The position numbers and the translations under genes were made by a program. From contig UNSJ01000006.1 in the NCBI GenBank assembly GCA_900548405.1, positions 1 to 61,830 of the forward strand: a stretch of 61,830 nucleotides of DNA, in the 5' to 3' direction. Within the stretch, counting starts at the first letter, position 1. The number at the start of each line of letters is the position of its first letter. The notes under the pieces are model-generated. The model saw only the letters and a list, made by a program, of their open reading frames with translations, had not been told where the DNA came from and did not search any database. Positions 16,368 to 25,756 of this stretch are shown here, piece after piece. This DNA comes from Candidatus Gastranaerophilales bacterium (lineage in GTDB: Bacteria > Cyanobacteriota > Vampirovibrionia > Gastranaerophilales > Gastranaerophilaceae).

Positions 16368-18353
16368 TTATATACTTGTCGACAAAGACGGAGCAATTGA
16401 AATAAAATGACGCACCAAATCGCTGTCCCATTGTTTACCTGCACCTTCTTTAAGTATTTTGCAAGCCTTTTCAATACTCATACCTTTACGGTAAGGTCTG
16501 TCTGAAATCAATGCATGGAAAGTATCAGCCACGGCAACAATTCTTGCGGCAAGAGGAATGTCTTCCCCCTTAAGATTTTCAGGATAGCCGCTTCCGTCAA
16601 TATGTTCGTGGTGATATTTTACCATAGGAATCAAATCTCTTAATGCTTCATTAGGCGCAAGCACTTTCTCCGCACCGATTACAGGGTGCTGTTTCATAAT
16701 CTGCCATTCCTCATCAGACAATTTATCAGGTTTTTTAAGAACATTTTCAGGAATACCGATTTTGCCTACATCGTGAAGCAGAGCACCAAGCATAATCCTT
16801 TGAACTTCATCTTCAGGAAGATTGATTGCACGAGCCAATGCCTCAGAATATCTTGATACGGAAGTTGAGTGACCTTTTGTATACGGATCCTTAGCATCAA
16901 TTGCGCCTGCGAGTGAATTTGCAAGTTCAAACAAGTGGTTTTGAGAAACAATTTGCTCGTTATTAAACTTATGAACAAGTTCTTCTTCAAAGTCTATACC
17001 AAGCTGCGCATGGCGTTTTGCAACAACTTCAGCAAAAGAATTTAAAGCATCATCATCCCAGAAATTGAAATCAGCAGAGCTGATAATTGCTGACATACCT
17101 TCTTTGTAACCTTTTGCCTGAGAAATATACATTGCCTGTTCGGCAAGAATTAAAAGTTTTTCCTGGTCACGGCTGCATTCAGGATAAGTTGCGATACCGA
17201 CAGAAACTTTAACCGGACCTACATCATCCACAAAACAGCAGGACAAACAATAAGTAATATATTCAGCTAAGTACTTGGCATCAGACGTATTTGTATCAGG
17301 AAGTATTATAGCGATTTCATCACCGCCGTAACGCCCTGCTTTATCATTTGTTCTGACATTCTGCTTAACTTTTTCAGCCAGAAGCTTGATAACTTCGTCA
17401 CCTTTAGCGTGTCCGAGTTCTCTGTTAATCTTTGAAATATTGTTAATATCGAGCATTATAATAGACAAGTTGGTTTCATTGTCTTCTGCTCTTTTTAATT
17501 CTGCTTTAAGAACCTCCTGAAAACCTCTGTGTGTATATAAACCTGTCAGAGTATCAGTGTTTGCAAATTTGTTTGTCTGCTCTTGGAGTTCAACATTGTG
17601 CATAAATAAAGCACAGTAATTTGAGATAAAAGAGAATAATCCTATGTTAGAATCCAAATTATCCTTGCCGACAATCATTACGCCTTTACAGCCGTTAACA
17701 GACATTAAAGGCAGAGTTAAAGCAGGAGAATTCTGCAAATACGGAATGTTTAAAAACTTATTATCTTCTCTCATAACAGGTGTACAAGTCTTAAAACATT
17801 CAATAACAGGGTTTGTTTCATCAGACAAGAAAAGTTTTGAGGTATATGTGCTTCCCATCGAATGGAACAATTTTAAATTAATGCATTTCGACTTTTCATG
17901 AAAAACGCCGAATGCCGTGAATAAACTTCCTAATTTATCCGTGAACAAATCGTTAACAGAAACAAAAAGTTCATGAACAGAAGTCTTTGTGCATAATACA
18001 GAGTTCAGGCACTGGACTAAATCGGCATAATCAATTACTTTGTGAGCATTGCTGCCGTTGCCGTTCATATATCCCGCATACATTCTGTTAGAAGTTTTAT
18101 TTGTATTAAAGTTATTAATACGTGCAACAATGCTTGATGTTTCGGCAGAAATCGGATTTGAAGCTTTTTTCTCCTGCTTTTTAACGGTTTCAACAGGCTG
18201 TTTCAAGGCAGGCTTTTTAAGCGAATTAAGCTGTTTCGATAAAGGATTCGAAACATTACCCGCTTTTTTAGGCGTACTTGCCTTTATATTTTCAATCTTT
18301 TCCTTGTTTTCGTTCAAATTCACTACACCTGTTACACATTTTATATAAAACAA
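16368..18353 (-). CDS. GAF-GGDEF-HD-GYP c-di-GMP turnover protein
   Basis: Carries both a c-di-GMP synthase domain and a phosphodiesterase domain. A Lys/Ser-rich unstructured N-terminus (~90 residues) is followed by a GAF-like sensor (~100-250), GGDEF (DTLTGLYTHRGF ... RYGGDEIAIILP, active loop GGDEI with inhibitory RTND five residues before it) and HD-GYP (LLHDVGKIGIP and HHEHIDGSGYP, all metal ligands present). The start is uncertain: TTG 18353 opens the frame without a ribosome-binding site; GTG 18323 is preceded by AGGTG. Which activity dominates cannot be told from sequence. Monocistronic. Confidence 0.9.
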   Translation of the reverse strand: MFYIKCVTGVVNLNENKEKIENIKASTPKKAGNVSNPLSKQLNSLKKPALKQPVETVKKQEKKASNPISAETSSIVARINNFNTNKTSNRMYAGYMNGNGSNAHKVIDYADLVQCLNSVLCTKTSVHELFVSVNDLFTDKLGSLFTAFGVFHEKSKCINLKLFHSMGSTYTSKLFLSDETNPVIECFKTCTPVMREDNKFLNIPYLQNSPALTLPLMSVNGCKGVMIVGKDNLDSNIGLFSFISNYCALFMHNVELQEQTNKFANTDTLTGLYTHRGFQEVLKAELKRAEDNETNLSIIMLDINNISKINRELGHAKGDEVIKLLAEKVKQNVRTNDKAGRYGGDEIAIILPDTNTSDAKYLAEYITYCLSCCFVDDVGPVKVSVGIATYPECSRDQEKLLILAEQAMYISQAKGYKEGMSAIISSADFNFWDDDALNSFAEVVAKRHAQLGIDFEEELVHKFNNEQIVSQNHLFELANSLAGAIDAKDPYTKGHSTSVSRYSEALARAINLPEDEVQRIMLGALLHDVGKIGIPENVLKKPDKLSDEEWQIMKQHPVIGAEKVLAPNEALRDLIPMVKYHHEHIDGSGYPENLKGEDIPLAARIVAVADTFHALISDRPYRKGMSIEKACKILKEGAGKQWDSDLVRHFISIAPSLSTSI

Positions 18354-18581
18354 CTAAACTTTGTTTTTTGCCGAATGTTAAAGCATGGCTTAACATTCCT
18401 TAAACTATTTTATAATAGTTTATATGAAAAGCAATACGCCATTTAGACGGCATATCTGCTGTTTAAATAAACAGCATAATATAAATCCTTTTTGAAATTC
18501 CACAAACTTTCACTACTACATTCGTAGTATAACTCATAATAGTATTTTTTGAAAGTCCTGCATCACTAAAATTTACAGAAC
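18354..18581. other. Intergenic region with two perfect palindromes
   Basis: No gene recognised. It contains TGCTGTTTA-AA-TAAACAGCA (18457..18476) and TACTAC-ATTC-GTAGTA (18514..18529). Either could be an operator for the divergent genes or part of a short transcript's fold. There is no U-run after them on either strand that would make a convincing terminator. Confidence 0.4.
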
Positions 18582-18779
18582 TTCAAATTTTATATTTTCA
18601 TGATACAATCAATATATAAAGGATTTTACCTGACTTTTATCAGATTAGGGCAAAGTTTGCAGGAAGTTTATCTTTTTGGAGGGCAGACTTTTGATTAAAC
18701 CTTTTGGGGGCATCGAAAAAGAAGATTTTTAGGTTACTGAAAATACTTCGTATTTTAACGTATCATTGGAGAGAAAAAG
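18582..18779 (+). promoter_or_regulatory. Promoter and ~165-nt structured leader of the ion transporter gene
   Basis: TTCAAA (18582-18587), 16-nt spacer, TACAAT (18604-18609) make a plausible promoter, giving a leader of about 165 nt. In it AAAGTTTGC (18652-18660) pairs with GCAGACTTT (18683-18691), GTTTATC with GATTAAAC, CTTTT with AAAAG across GGGGGCATCG, and AAAATAC-TTC-GTATTTT (about 18740-18756) forms a hairpin before the GGAG ribosome-binding site. The overlapping pairings suggest alternative folds, as in a riboswitch. It matches no riboswitch consensus I can recall well enough to name. Confidence 0.45.
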
Positions 18780-20111
18780 ATGACAGAATTTGTATCACAG
18801 TATGGCATGATTATATCAGGTGCAATATTGCTTATTGCATATATTTTCATTGCCACAGAAAAAATTCAGAAATCAGTTGTTGCGCTTGTGGGTGCGGCAC
18901 TGACTCTGCTGTTAGGACTGCTGCCTTTTCACGGTCACTATGACAGCACAGCGGGGCAATATATACGCTCCGTATTTGATTATATCGAATTTGAAGTAAT
19001 ATTTTTACTTATCGGTATGATGATTTTGGTTCACATTGCAAGCAGAAGCGGTGTGTTTAAATGGATGGCGCTTCAAATATTGAAAGCCACAAAAGGGCAT
19101 CCGAAACTTGTATTATTTGCACTTGCAGCGTTCACTGCGGTTGCATCGGCGTTTTTAGATAACGTAACAACAGTTGTATTGATTATGCCGGTAACGTTTG
19201 TAATCGCAAAGGAATTTGACACAGACCCTGTACCTTTCTTAATCACTGAAGTTTTGGCATCAAATATCGGCGGTACTGCTACACTTATCGGTGATCCTCC
19301 GAACATTATTATAGGTGCAAAAGCCGGATTAAGCTTTATGGATTTTGTTAATGAATTAACAATGATTATTACAATTATTTTTATTGTATCAATAGCAATA
19401 TTGGTATTCTTGTTCAGAAAAAGCCTTAAGGCTACAAAAGAAAAAATGGAACATATTGCAAACCTTGATAACTCAAAAACAATTACTGATAAAGGTTTGA
19501 TGATACGTTCAATGGTAACACTTGCTTTAGTAATTCTCGGCTTTGTAACACACGATATTACAGGAATTCCTGCATACGTCTTTGCTGTTGCAGGCGCATC
19601 ATTCCTGTTGATATTTGAAAAGCCCAAAGAAATTTACTGCGACGTTGAATGGCTTACAATATTTTTCTTTATAGGTTTGTTTATTATCATCGGCGGCTTT
19701 GAAGCCAATGGCGGTATAAGCTTTTTGGCAGACAAACTTATAGAACTCACTCAGGGAAGCCTGACAGCCGCTACAATGTTCATTTTGTGGGGTTCAGGTA
19801 TACTTTCAGGTGTTATTGATAACATTCCATATACGGCAACTATGGCACCTCTAATAGCACAGGTTCAGCATACGCTTCCATATGCAGGAGAAGGTCATCA
19901 CCCTTTATGGTGGGCATTATCATTAGGTGCATGTCTTGGAGGAAACTTAACCATTATCGGTGCGGCTGCTAACGTAATTGTCAGCGAAACATCAACATCA
20001 AAAGGACATCCTATTTCATTTATGAGATTTATGAAATACGGTTCTCTGGTTACCTTTATATCATTAACATTAAGTTCGGTTTATCTGTACTTCAGATACT
20101 TACACAACTAA
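18780..20111 (+). CDS. ArsB/NhaD ion-transporter superfamily permease
   Basis: Inner-membrane secondary transporter of 443 residues with about 11-12 hydrophobic segments. Motifs typical of the IT superfamily (CitM, NhaD, ArsB, SLC13): SAFLDNVTTVVLIMPVTF and its inverted-repeat partner SGVIDNIPYTATMAPLI, both with the D-N pair, and GGTATLIGDPPNIIIG against GGNLTIIGAAANVI. The substrate (Na+/H+, arsenite or dicarboxylate) cannot be fixed from sequence; similarity to the P-protein/NhaD side seems greatest. GGAGAG stands ahead of the ATG. Ends in a hairpin terminator. Confidence 0.8.
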   Translation: MTEFVSQYGMIISGAILLIAYIFIATEKIQKSVVALVGAALTLLLGLLPFHGHYDSTAGQYIRSVFDYIEFEVIFLLIGMMILVHIASRSGVFKWMALQILKATKGHPKLVLFALAAFTAVASAFLDNVTTVVLIMPVTFVIAKEFDTDPVPFLITEVLASNIGGTATLIGDPPNIIIGAKAGLSFMDFVNELTMIITIIFIVSIAILVFLFRKSLKATKEKMEHIANLDNSKTITDKGLMIRSMVTLALVILGFVTHDITGIPAYVFAVAGASFLLIFEKPKEIYCDVEWLTIFFFIGLFIIIGGFEANGGISFLADKLIELTQGSLTAATMFILWGSGILSGVIDNIPYTATMAPLIAQVQHTLPYAGEGHHPLWWALSLGACLGGNLTIIGAAANVIVSETSTSKGHPISFMRFMKYGSLVTFISLTLSSVYLYFRYLHN

Positions 20112-20144
20112 AAAAAAAGCGGTTCTGATGAACCGCTTTTTTTA
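20112..20144. terminator. Bidirectional terminator
   Basis: AAAAAGCGGTTC-TGAT-GAACCGCTTTTTT, a 12-bp stem with A and T tracts on both sides. It ends the transporter transcript rightward and overlaps the stop codon of the leftward TPR gene. Confidence 0.9.
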
Positions 20145-21041
20145 ATCATTCTTTTGAACAACCTTTATAAACTCCATTATCCCCTCATACATTTCGTAGT
20201 TCTCATTACTTAAAGACAGGTTCCTTGCATATTCCAAATCATTTATTGCAAGCTTGTAATCATTGGTAAAAAGATAAGAAAGTCCGCGAAGGAAATACGC
20301 ATCAGTATCCTTTTTGTTAAGCCCGATAGTTTTGGTAAAATCTGCAACAGCTCCGTCATAATCGCTAAGGTTCCATTTTATGCACGCACGGTTAAAATAC
20401 GCGTTTGCATAATTTGGATTAAGAGCAATAACATTTGTATAATCCTTTACAGCGCCTTCAAGATTATCGAGTTTCCATTCGCATCCGGCCTTATGGTAGT
20501 AAGCTTCTATTTCTTTATAATCAAAACACAATGTACGGTTAAAATCTTCAATTGCTGATTCAAATTGCTCCAATTCTTTTTTGCATAATCCTCTGTTAAG
20601 ATATGCATCTTTATTGTTGGGGTTTATAGAAATCTCATAGTTCAAATCTTCTATTGCGCCGTTAAAATCTTTCATTTCTTTACGTGAAAGTCCGCGCATA
20701 AAATATACGTTTCTGGTATTTGGTGCAATTTCAATCACACGAGTAAAATCTTCTACTGCACCCGAAAAATCATCTATTTTAGCCTTTGCCAGACCTCGCG
20801 CCCAGTATGCCTGAACATAATTTTCGTCAGTAGAAACAGCCTTTGAAAAATCCGCAATTGCCCCGACAAAGTCATTAATTTTTCCCTTAGATATACCGCT
20901 TTGAAAATATACCGCAGCTTCATTAGAATTTTCAACTGTTTTGACAGGCGAATAACTGTTATGAACAGCATAGGCATTAGCCTCTTGAATAGGCAATGTC
21001 AAAATTAAAGTTACTGCTAACGGTATAAATAATTTTCGCAT
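20142..21041 (-). CDS. Exported tetratricopeptide-repeat protein
   Basis: Protein-protein interaction scaffold outside the cytoplasm. ATG 21041 is preferred over TTG 21053 because GAGG lies eight bases upstream and it places a Sec signal (MRKLFIPLAVTLILTLPIQEANA) at the N-terminus. About seven tandem 34-residue TPRs follow from residue ~45, each close to A-Y-x-x-R-G-x-x-x-x-x-x-x-x-x-A-I-x-D-F-x; consecutive repeats are D-F-x-G-A-V/I-E/A-D rich. No catalytic motif. The partner is unknown. Confidence 0.85.
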   Translation of the reverse strand: MRKLFIPLAVTLILTLPIQEANAYAVHNSYSPVKTVENSNEAAVYFQSGISKGKINDFVGAIADFSKAVSTDENYVQAYWARGLAKAKIDDFSGAVEDFTRVIEIAPNTRNVYFMRGLSRKEMKDFNGAIEDLNYEISINPNNKDAYLNRGLCKKELEQFESAIEDFNRTLCFDYKEIEAYYHKAGCEWKLDNLEGAVKDYTNVIALNPNYANAYFNRACIKWNLSDYDGAVADFTKTIGLNKKDTDAYFLRGLSYLFTNDYKLAINDLEYARNLSLSNENYEMYEGIMEFIKVVQKND

Positions 21042-21199
21042 GTAAAACCTCAAATAAAGTCATAAAACGAACCCATATTTCTATGGATTTAAAATGCTCC
21101 TCTATATCTATAATATATAAATGGGATAAATAATGTATAGCTATACTAACATATAAAAATTTTTTATGCAAGCAAAAAAATCACAAACCGCCCAGATGG

Positions 21200-21736
21200 C
21201 TAAAACCAATCGATTAAAGGTCTAATCTCACCGCATTCCAGTTCATAAGCTTCGGCTTCTTCGCTTCTTAATATACTATCTATTCTTAACCTCTCTTTTA
21301 TAGGATGCTCAAGTAATACTTCACCTGTTTCGCGATTAAACACTTTACTGAAGTTTAAGCCCAAATTTACACAATAAGGAAGTCTGATACGTTCTTCCGC
21401 CTCATCATACCAAGCCAGTCCGTGAGTTCTGCATACAATTCCGCGATATTCATACACAACACATTTGTTATCAACAAGAAAAGGACATTTATAAAGTTTT
21501 GGTTTTTCACGTTTTAAACGTTTTATTTCTTCTTTTATATCATGTTTTACACCAAAGGGAAGTTCTACAAATCCTGACATTAGATATTCCAGCTCAAGTC
21601 TTGAAAAGGGATATTCTCCCACTTCACAACAGGCGGAGCAGCCCGATTTGCATTTTATATGCTCGCACTGCTCCTCAAAATATTTTTCAAGTCTTTTATC
21701 AAGTTTTTCTAAAAATTTTTCATATCTTATCAGCAT
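21200..21736 (-). CDS. YkgJ-family cysteine-cluster protein
   Basis: Probable zinc- or Fe-S-binding protein. CKSGCSACCEVGEYP (C-x3-C-x2-C-C) at residues ~29-43 is paired with CPFLVDNKCVVYEYRGIVCRTHG and a later C, the CxxCxxCC/YkgJ pattern. Its start codon shares one base with the GT39 stop (TAATG), so it is cotranscribed and coupled. A smaller protein of the same family lies at 61189. The activity of the family is not established; links to protein modification have been suggested. Confidence 0.8.
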   Translation of the reverse strand: MLIRYEKFLEKLDKRLEKYFEEQCEHIKCKSGCSACCEVGEYPFSRLELEYLMSGFVELPFGVKHDIKEEIKRLKREKPKLYKCPFLVDNKCVVYEYRGIVCRTHGLAWYDEAEERIRLPYCVNLGLNFSKVFNRETGEVLLEHPIKERLRIDSILRSEEAEAYELECGEIRPLIDWF

Positions 21737-23388
21737 TACCTGACCTTTACCAATGAATATTTCCTTCCGTCTAATATTATATCAAAATCCAAAGTTCTAT
21801 CAACCTCAGGCATTTGCTTTTCTCTAACAATTACCCAAACATCATGGTCATCCAAAATATGCCCTAATTTTTTCATTTCTTCTTTATCTGTCTGCGAAAT
21901 AAAGTATACCGGAGCTCCGTAATAATATAATACAGAGTATTTACGTTCGTTGTTTAAAACAACTATTTTTTTGTTATTGGCTTTTGCGTATTTTGCAAAA
22001 TACATCAAATCATTTTGTCCGAATTCATAATCCATATTATAGAATAACTTTGTTCCAAAAGCTGATGTAATGATTACAAGCAGTGCATAAACAGCAAAAA
22101 CTCCTTTACGATTGTTTTTGAGCGCAAACAGTATGCTTGAAATTCCAAATATAGCTACCATTACTATACAGAACCATTTAATGATAAGAACATCAGCATA
22201 TATCTTTGCAGGAAGATAATATTGCATAAAGCAAGCAACTATAGCTGCAAAAATACATATTCCTCCTAAAATGTAAACCGATAAATTAACAGGTTTTTTA
22301 TATTTTTCGTTAAATATATAATCTTCCCATATAAAGCCCAAAATAAATGCCGTAAAAATGTAAACAGGCAGAATATATGTAATAAGTTTTGTGCTTGATG
22401 ATGAAAAGAATAACATTGTAACAATAAATGCAATGATATTGAACATCATAAATTTTTGAGAATTATTTAATTCACTGACAGCGATATTCTTAAAGGTCTT
22501 AAGCTTTGTAATACCGACAGCAATTCCGGAAAATACCCAAGGAATTAATCCCCATAACACTGTCACAAAATAAAAATAGAAAGGTTGTTCTCTGTCAATT
22601 TCACTTGAACTGAAAAAGCGATTAATATGATGTTTCATTATATATTCGTTAAAAAATAACGGATCATGCATTTTAAGCATCACAATATGCCAAGGTAAAA
22701 CGATTAAAAAGAACAACGCAAAACCCGGCAGAATATATTGAGGTTTGAAAATCTGCTTGAATGTTTTATTGTAAAGAGTAACGAAAAACATAACAGCAAA
22801 CGGAACTACAAATCCGGGAATACCTTTTGCCATTACAGCCAAGCCTGAAAATATATAGAACAACCACCACATATATTTTTTATTTTTATCGTTGACAAAT
22901 TGAGTTAAAAATCCGAACATTACGGAAAAACCGATACAAGTTGTTACAACAATATCAAGAATTGCAAATTTAGCAAGCATAACAAATTCTAACGTAGTTG
23001 CAAGAATTAAAGCAGAAATGAAACCGTATCTTCTTGAAATAATCTTCTTTCCCGTAAAGTAAACCAGCAACGTTGAAAGAGTTCCGTATAACGCAACAGG
23101 AAATCTTGCAGTAAATTCATTAACTTTACCAAATAGAGCAAACGACAAACATTCACCCCAAAAATACAAAGGCGGTTTTTCAAAGAAATATTCCCCGTTC
23201 AAATACAAAGTCAAAAAATCTTTGCTGTGGAACATATCTCTAGCCATTGATACATAACGTGTCTCGTCAACATCCATTAATGCGTAGTTGCCGATATTAA
23301 AAAAGAAAATAAAATAACATAATAAGAGCAACCCTAAGAAGGTGAATAAATCACCGTGTTTTTTAATAAAATTAATAGTATTTTCCAT
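21736..23388 (-). CDS. GT39/ArnT-like membrane glycosyltransferase
   Basis: Polytopic transferase using a polyprenyl-phosphate sugar donor on the outer face of the inner membrane. ATG 23388 has AGGGAG upstream and gives 550 residues. The first periplasmic loop holds DVDETRYVSMARDM, whose Asp-Glu pair matches the catalytic D-E of ArnT/PMT enzymes; EKPPLYFW and ARFPVALYG also match. About 12 membrane segments, then a ~85-residue C-terminal soluble part. The acceptor (lipid A, protein or glycan) is unknown. Confidence 0.85.
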   Translation of the reverse strand: MENTINFIKKHGDLFTFLGLLLLCYFIFFFNIGNYALMDVDETRYVSMARDMFHSKDFLTLYLNGEYFFEKPPLYFWGECLSFALFGKVNEFTARFPVALYGTLSTLLVYFTGKKIISRRYGFISALILATTLEFVMLAKFAILDIVVTTCIGFSVMFGFLTQFVNDKNKKYMWWLFYIFSGLAVMAKGIPGFVVPFAVMFFVTLYNKTFKQIFKPQYILPGFALFFLIVLPWHIVMLKMHDPLFFNEYIMKHHINRFFSSSEIDREQPFYFYFVTVLWGLIPWVFSGIAVGITKLKTFKNIAVSELNNSQKFMMFNIIAFIVTMLFFSSSSTKLITYILPVYIFTAFILGFIWEDYIFNEKYKKPVNLSVYILGGICIFAAIVACFMQYYLPAKIYADVLIIKWFCIVMVAIFGISSILFALKNNRKGVFAVYALLVIITSAFGTKLFYNMDYEFGQNDLMYFAKYAKANNKKIVVLNNERKYSVLYYYGAPVYFISQTDKEEMKKLGHILDDHDVWVIVREKQMPEVDRTLDFDIILDGRKYSLVKVR

Positions 23389-23494
23389 AAGTTCTCCCTG
23401 AATCAATATAATTTAATACTATCATAAATATGTTAGTGAATTATTAGCTGAGGTAAGACTTGAAAAAATAAAAACTTGGTATACAATATACTTT

Positions 23495-24073
23495 ATGAAA
23501 GAAAAAGCAAATAAAGAGCTGACGAAACTTTTACAAGGCAATAAGAACTTTGTTAACGGCACTCCTACAACAAAAAATATGAGTCTTGAAACTTTGCAGA
23601 AATTTGCATTCCATCAAGAACCTTATGCCTGTGTTCTAACCTGTTCTGATTCGCGCGTTGTTCCGGAAATCATTTTTGATTGCGGAATAGGAGAACTTTT
23701 TGTGGTCAGGGTTGCAGGAATGACTACCGGTCCGAACATTATTGAAAGCGTTGAATATGCAGTAAAATGTCTTCAGGTTCCCCTGCTTATTTTACTCGGA
23801 CACGATGATTGCGGCGTTATGAAATATGCAAATGACGGATATCCGACAGAACCGCAGTATTTTAAATCGCTTATGCATTGTGTTTATCCTGTTTTTGAAG
23901 ATATTCCCGAAAAAACGGATTCAAATTTTGTTGCAAAAAAACACACCCATATGGTTGAAAAAGTATTACTGGAAAAGTCGCCGATTATTAAAAAAGCAGT
24001 CGAAGAAAACCGTCTTATAATTGCAAACTGTCATTTCGACCATTCCACAGGCTTAGTAAGTTTAATTGATTAA
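23495..24073 (+). CDS. Beta-carbonic anhydrase
   Basis: Interconverts CO2 and bicarbonate in the cytosol. 192 residues. Zinc ligands and catalytic dyad are seen in TCSDSRVVPE (Cys, Asp/Arg) and LGHDDCGVM (His, Cys). FVVRVAGM is the usual strand between them. It ends 4 nt into the convergent tolC-like gene. Likely supplies bicarbonate for carboxylases, since no Rubisco or carboxysome genes are here. Confidence 0.9.
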   Translation: MKEKANKELTKLLQGNKNFVNGTPTTKNMSLETLQKFAFHQEPYACVLTCSDSRVVPEIIFDCGIGELFVVRVAGMTTGPNIIESVEYAVKCLQVPLLILLGHDDCGVMKYANDGYPTEPQYFKSLMHCVYPVFEDIPEKTDSNFVAKKHTHMVEKVLLEKSPIIKKAVEENRLIIANCHFDHSTGLVSLID

Positions 24074-25392
24074 AGCTTAGCCCCGCAGGCTTTATACAAA
24101 GTTATAATATCAACCAGATATGCACTGCGTCTGTTTACAAGCACTTTATTTATTTCATAAAATTTGTTCTGTCCCTGCATCACATCCATCTGTGAAAGTG
24201 TTCCCTCATTATAACTTACATTGATTAAGTTAAGGTTTGTGTTCTCAAATTCATTTTTTCTCTTTACGTTCAAATAATTTCTATTATCATTTTTCATCAT
24301 ATAAAGGCTGCTGTTAACTTCTTTTACCGCAATCAAATCGGTTTGTTTGTAATCCTCAAATAATTGTTCGAAAACAGCTTTTTTAATTCTTAAATTTGCA
24401 ATTTTTCTTCCGCCTGCAAAAATATCTGTTACTGCAGCAGCCATGATTGACGCAAGAGAAGATTCCCAGCTGAAAAAAGTACCCGGCGATATTGTGTTAA
24501 AAATCCAAACACCTGTTATATTAAATCGCGGAAAAAATTCTTTTTTGGCAACACGAATATCAATCTTTGCTTTTTCAAGCTTTTTCTCGCACTCCATAAC
24601 ATCAGGACGTGAAAAAATAACATCTGATTCAATACAATCGGGAGGTGTGTATTTTTTTGAAAAATTATCAAATTTTCCGCGCTTCATATTCTCTACACAC
24701 TGAGGGCATTCACCTGTCATAACTGCAAGTTCATACAGAAGATTTTGTCTTCCGTTGTCATATTCTATTAGCTCATTTTCTGCATCAATCATATTTTTTT
24801 GAGCGTTATTCAAGTCAGTCTGAGAAGATATTCCGTTATCAAAACGGAGCTTTGTTTTTTCATAAAGCGATTGATTATTTTTTACAATCTTTTCTTGAAT
24901 TTCAATGAGCCTGTCAAATTTAATTATATTAATATAAGCTGATGCAACGTCAGAGGCAAGAGCAATATACACAGCCTTTTCCCTGAATTTTTCAGCTTCG
25001 TAATTTTTCTTTTCGCTTCTGGTTTTATCCCGATTTTTAAGCAAAAAATCAGCTTCGTAGTTTGCTAAAAAAGGCAGTATAAAAGCATTTGTATCGAGTT
25101 CGAAATTATCAATTTTAGGCACCTGAGCACCCAAATATGCAGGTGCGGTCATAAGTGAAGGAAGTTCTTTACCGAGAGAAACTTTAACTTTTTGTCTGTA
25201 TTCTTCAACTTTTAGGCTTGCCTTTTTCAATTCATGGTTAAATTCGACTGAATGTTTTATATAACAGTAGAGGTAATCATCACCAAAACGCTGCCAAAAA
25301 TCTAAATTTACATAATCAAGTTTACTCTCCGCCATAACGGGTGACATTGCGATACACAAAACAAATAAGACTATAAATACTTTTTTAGCCAT
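24070..25392 (-). CDS. TolC-family outer membrane efflux protein
   Basis: Forms the outer membrane and periplasmic channel of an export system. Signal peptide MAKKVFIVLFVLCIAMSPVMA, 440 residues, with two OEP repeats: helices rich in A/N/L/E around YEKTKLRFDNGISSQTDLNNA and the second-half equivalent NVSYNEGTLSQMDVMQGQNK, the R-x-x-x-G-x-x-x-x-x-D motif seen in both halves. No pump or adaptor gene is adjacent, so it may serve several systems. Confidence 0.88.
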   Translation of the reverse strand: MAKKVFIVLFVLCIAMSPVMAESKLDYVNLDFWQRFGDDYLYCYIKHSVEFNHELKKASLKVEEYRQKVKVSLGKELPSLMTAPAYLGAQVPKIDNFELDTNAFILPFLANYEADFLLKNRDKTRSEKKNYEAEKFREKAVYIALASDVASAYINIIKFDRLIEIQEKIVKNNQSLYEKTKLRFDNGISSQTDLNNAQKNMIDAENELIEYDNGRQNLLYELAVMTGECPQCVENMKRGKFDNFSKKYTPPDCIESDVIFSRPDVMECEKKLEKAKIDIRVAKKEFFPRFNITGVWIFNTISPGTFFSWESSLASIMAAAVTDIFAGGRKIANLRIKKAVFEQLFEDYKQTDLIAVKEVNSSLYMMKNDNRNYLNVKRKNEFENTNLNLINVSYNEGTLSQMDVMQGQNKFYEINKVLVNRRSAYLVDIITLYKACGAKL

Positions 25393-25444
25393 GAGATAGA
25401 GCGTAGTTTAAATTGTTTTCTCAATCAATTATCCTTATGAGCAT

Positions 25445-25474
25445 AAAAGAAGTACCCCGAAGGGTACTTCTTTT
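25445..25474 (-). terminator. Intrinsic terminator of the ferritin-like operon
   Basis: A 13-bp perfect stem AAAAGAAGTACCC / GGGTACTTCTTTT around a CGAA tetraloop. On the minus strand it directly follows, and overlaps, the stop codon at 25473, ending the GH13-like / ferritin-like operon before the tolC-like gene. Confidence 0.9.
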
Positions 25475-25754
25475 AATTGTTTTCACATGGTGTATTCCAA
25501 TCCATGTTATCATATTTTTCCTGGTTTCTTTCGTGATATAACGGAGATGTTCTTCTTTCGGTATTTTTGATATCCATATCAATTTTTTTCGCTATCAATA
25601 TCATACGTTCTTTATCATTTTCATGCTTCATTTTTTGTTTTAATTTTTGAAGCATTTCCTTGAACATTCCGCTTTTAGCGATTGAAACAGCCCCTGCCGT
25701 AACAATGCCTGTAACAGCAATAATTTTAAGGATTTTTGTTAATTTATCGTTCAT
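25473..25754 (-). CDS. Small single-span membrane protein
   Basis: 93 residues, unrecognised. One N-terminal hydrophobic segment (ILKIIAVTGIVTAGAVSIA, residues ~8-26), then a strongly basic helical stretch (KEMLQKLKQKMKHENDKERM) and a polar tail ending DMDWNTPCENN-like. It lies 2 nt after the ferritin-like gene and is almost certainly cotranslated with it. It could anchor the larger partner to the membrane; this is inferred from position only. Confidence 0.65.
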   Translation of the reverse strand: MNDKLTKILKIIAVTGIVTAGAVSIAKSGMFKEMLQKLKQKMKHENDKERMILIAKKIDMDIKNTERRTSPLYHERNQEKYDNMDWNTPCENN

Positions 25755-25756
25755 TA

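Noticed and set aside
18582..18779. Naming the leader as a c-di-GMP, c-di-AMP or Na+ riboswitch
   Set aside because: The conserved cores I can recall for c-di-GMP-I and ydaO do not match, and the Na+ class consensus cannot be checked from memory.
18704..18943. 79-residue frame starting TTG 18704
   Set aside because: It runs mainly inside the transporter gene in another frame; the upstream part is in the structured leader.
24070..25392. TolC-like gene as partner of the RND operon
   Set aside because: The RND operon has its own TolC gene (33988..35292) and the two are about 9 kb apart on opposite strands.
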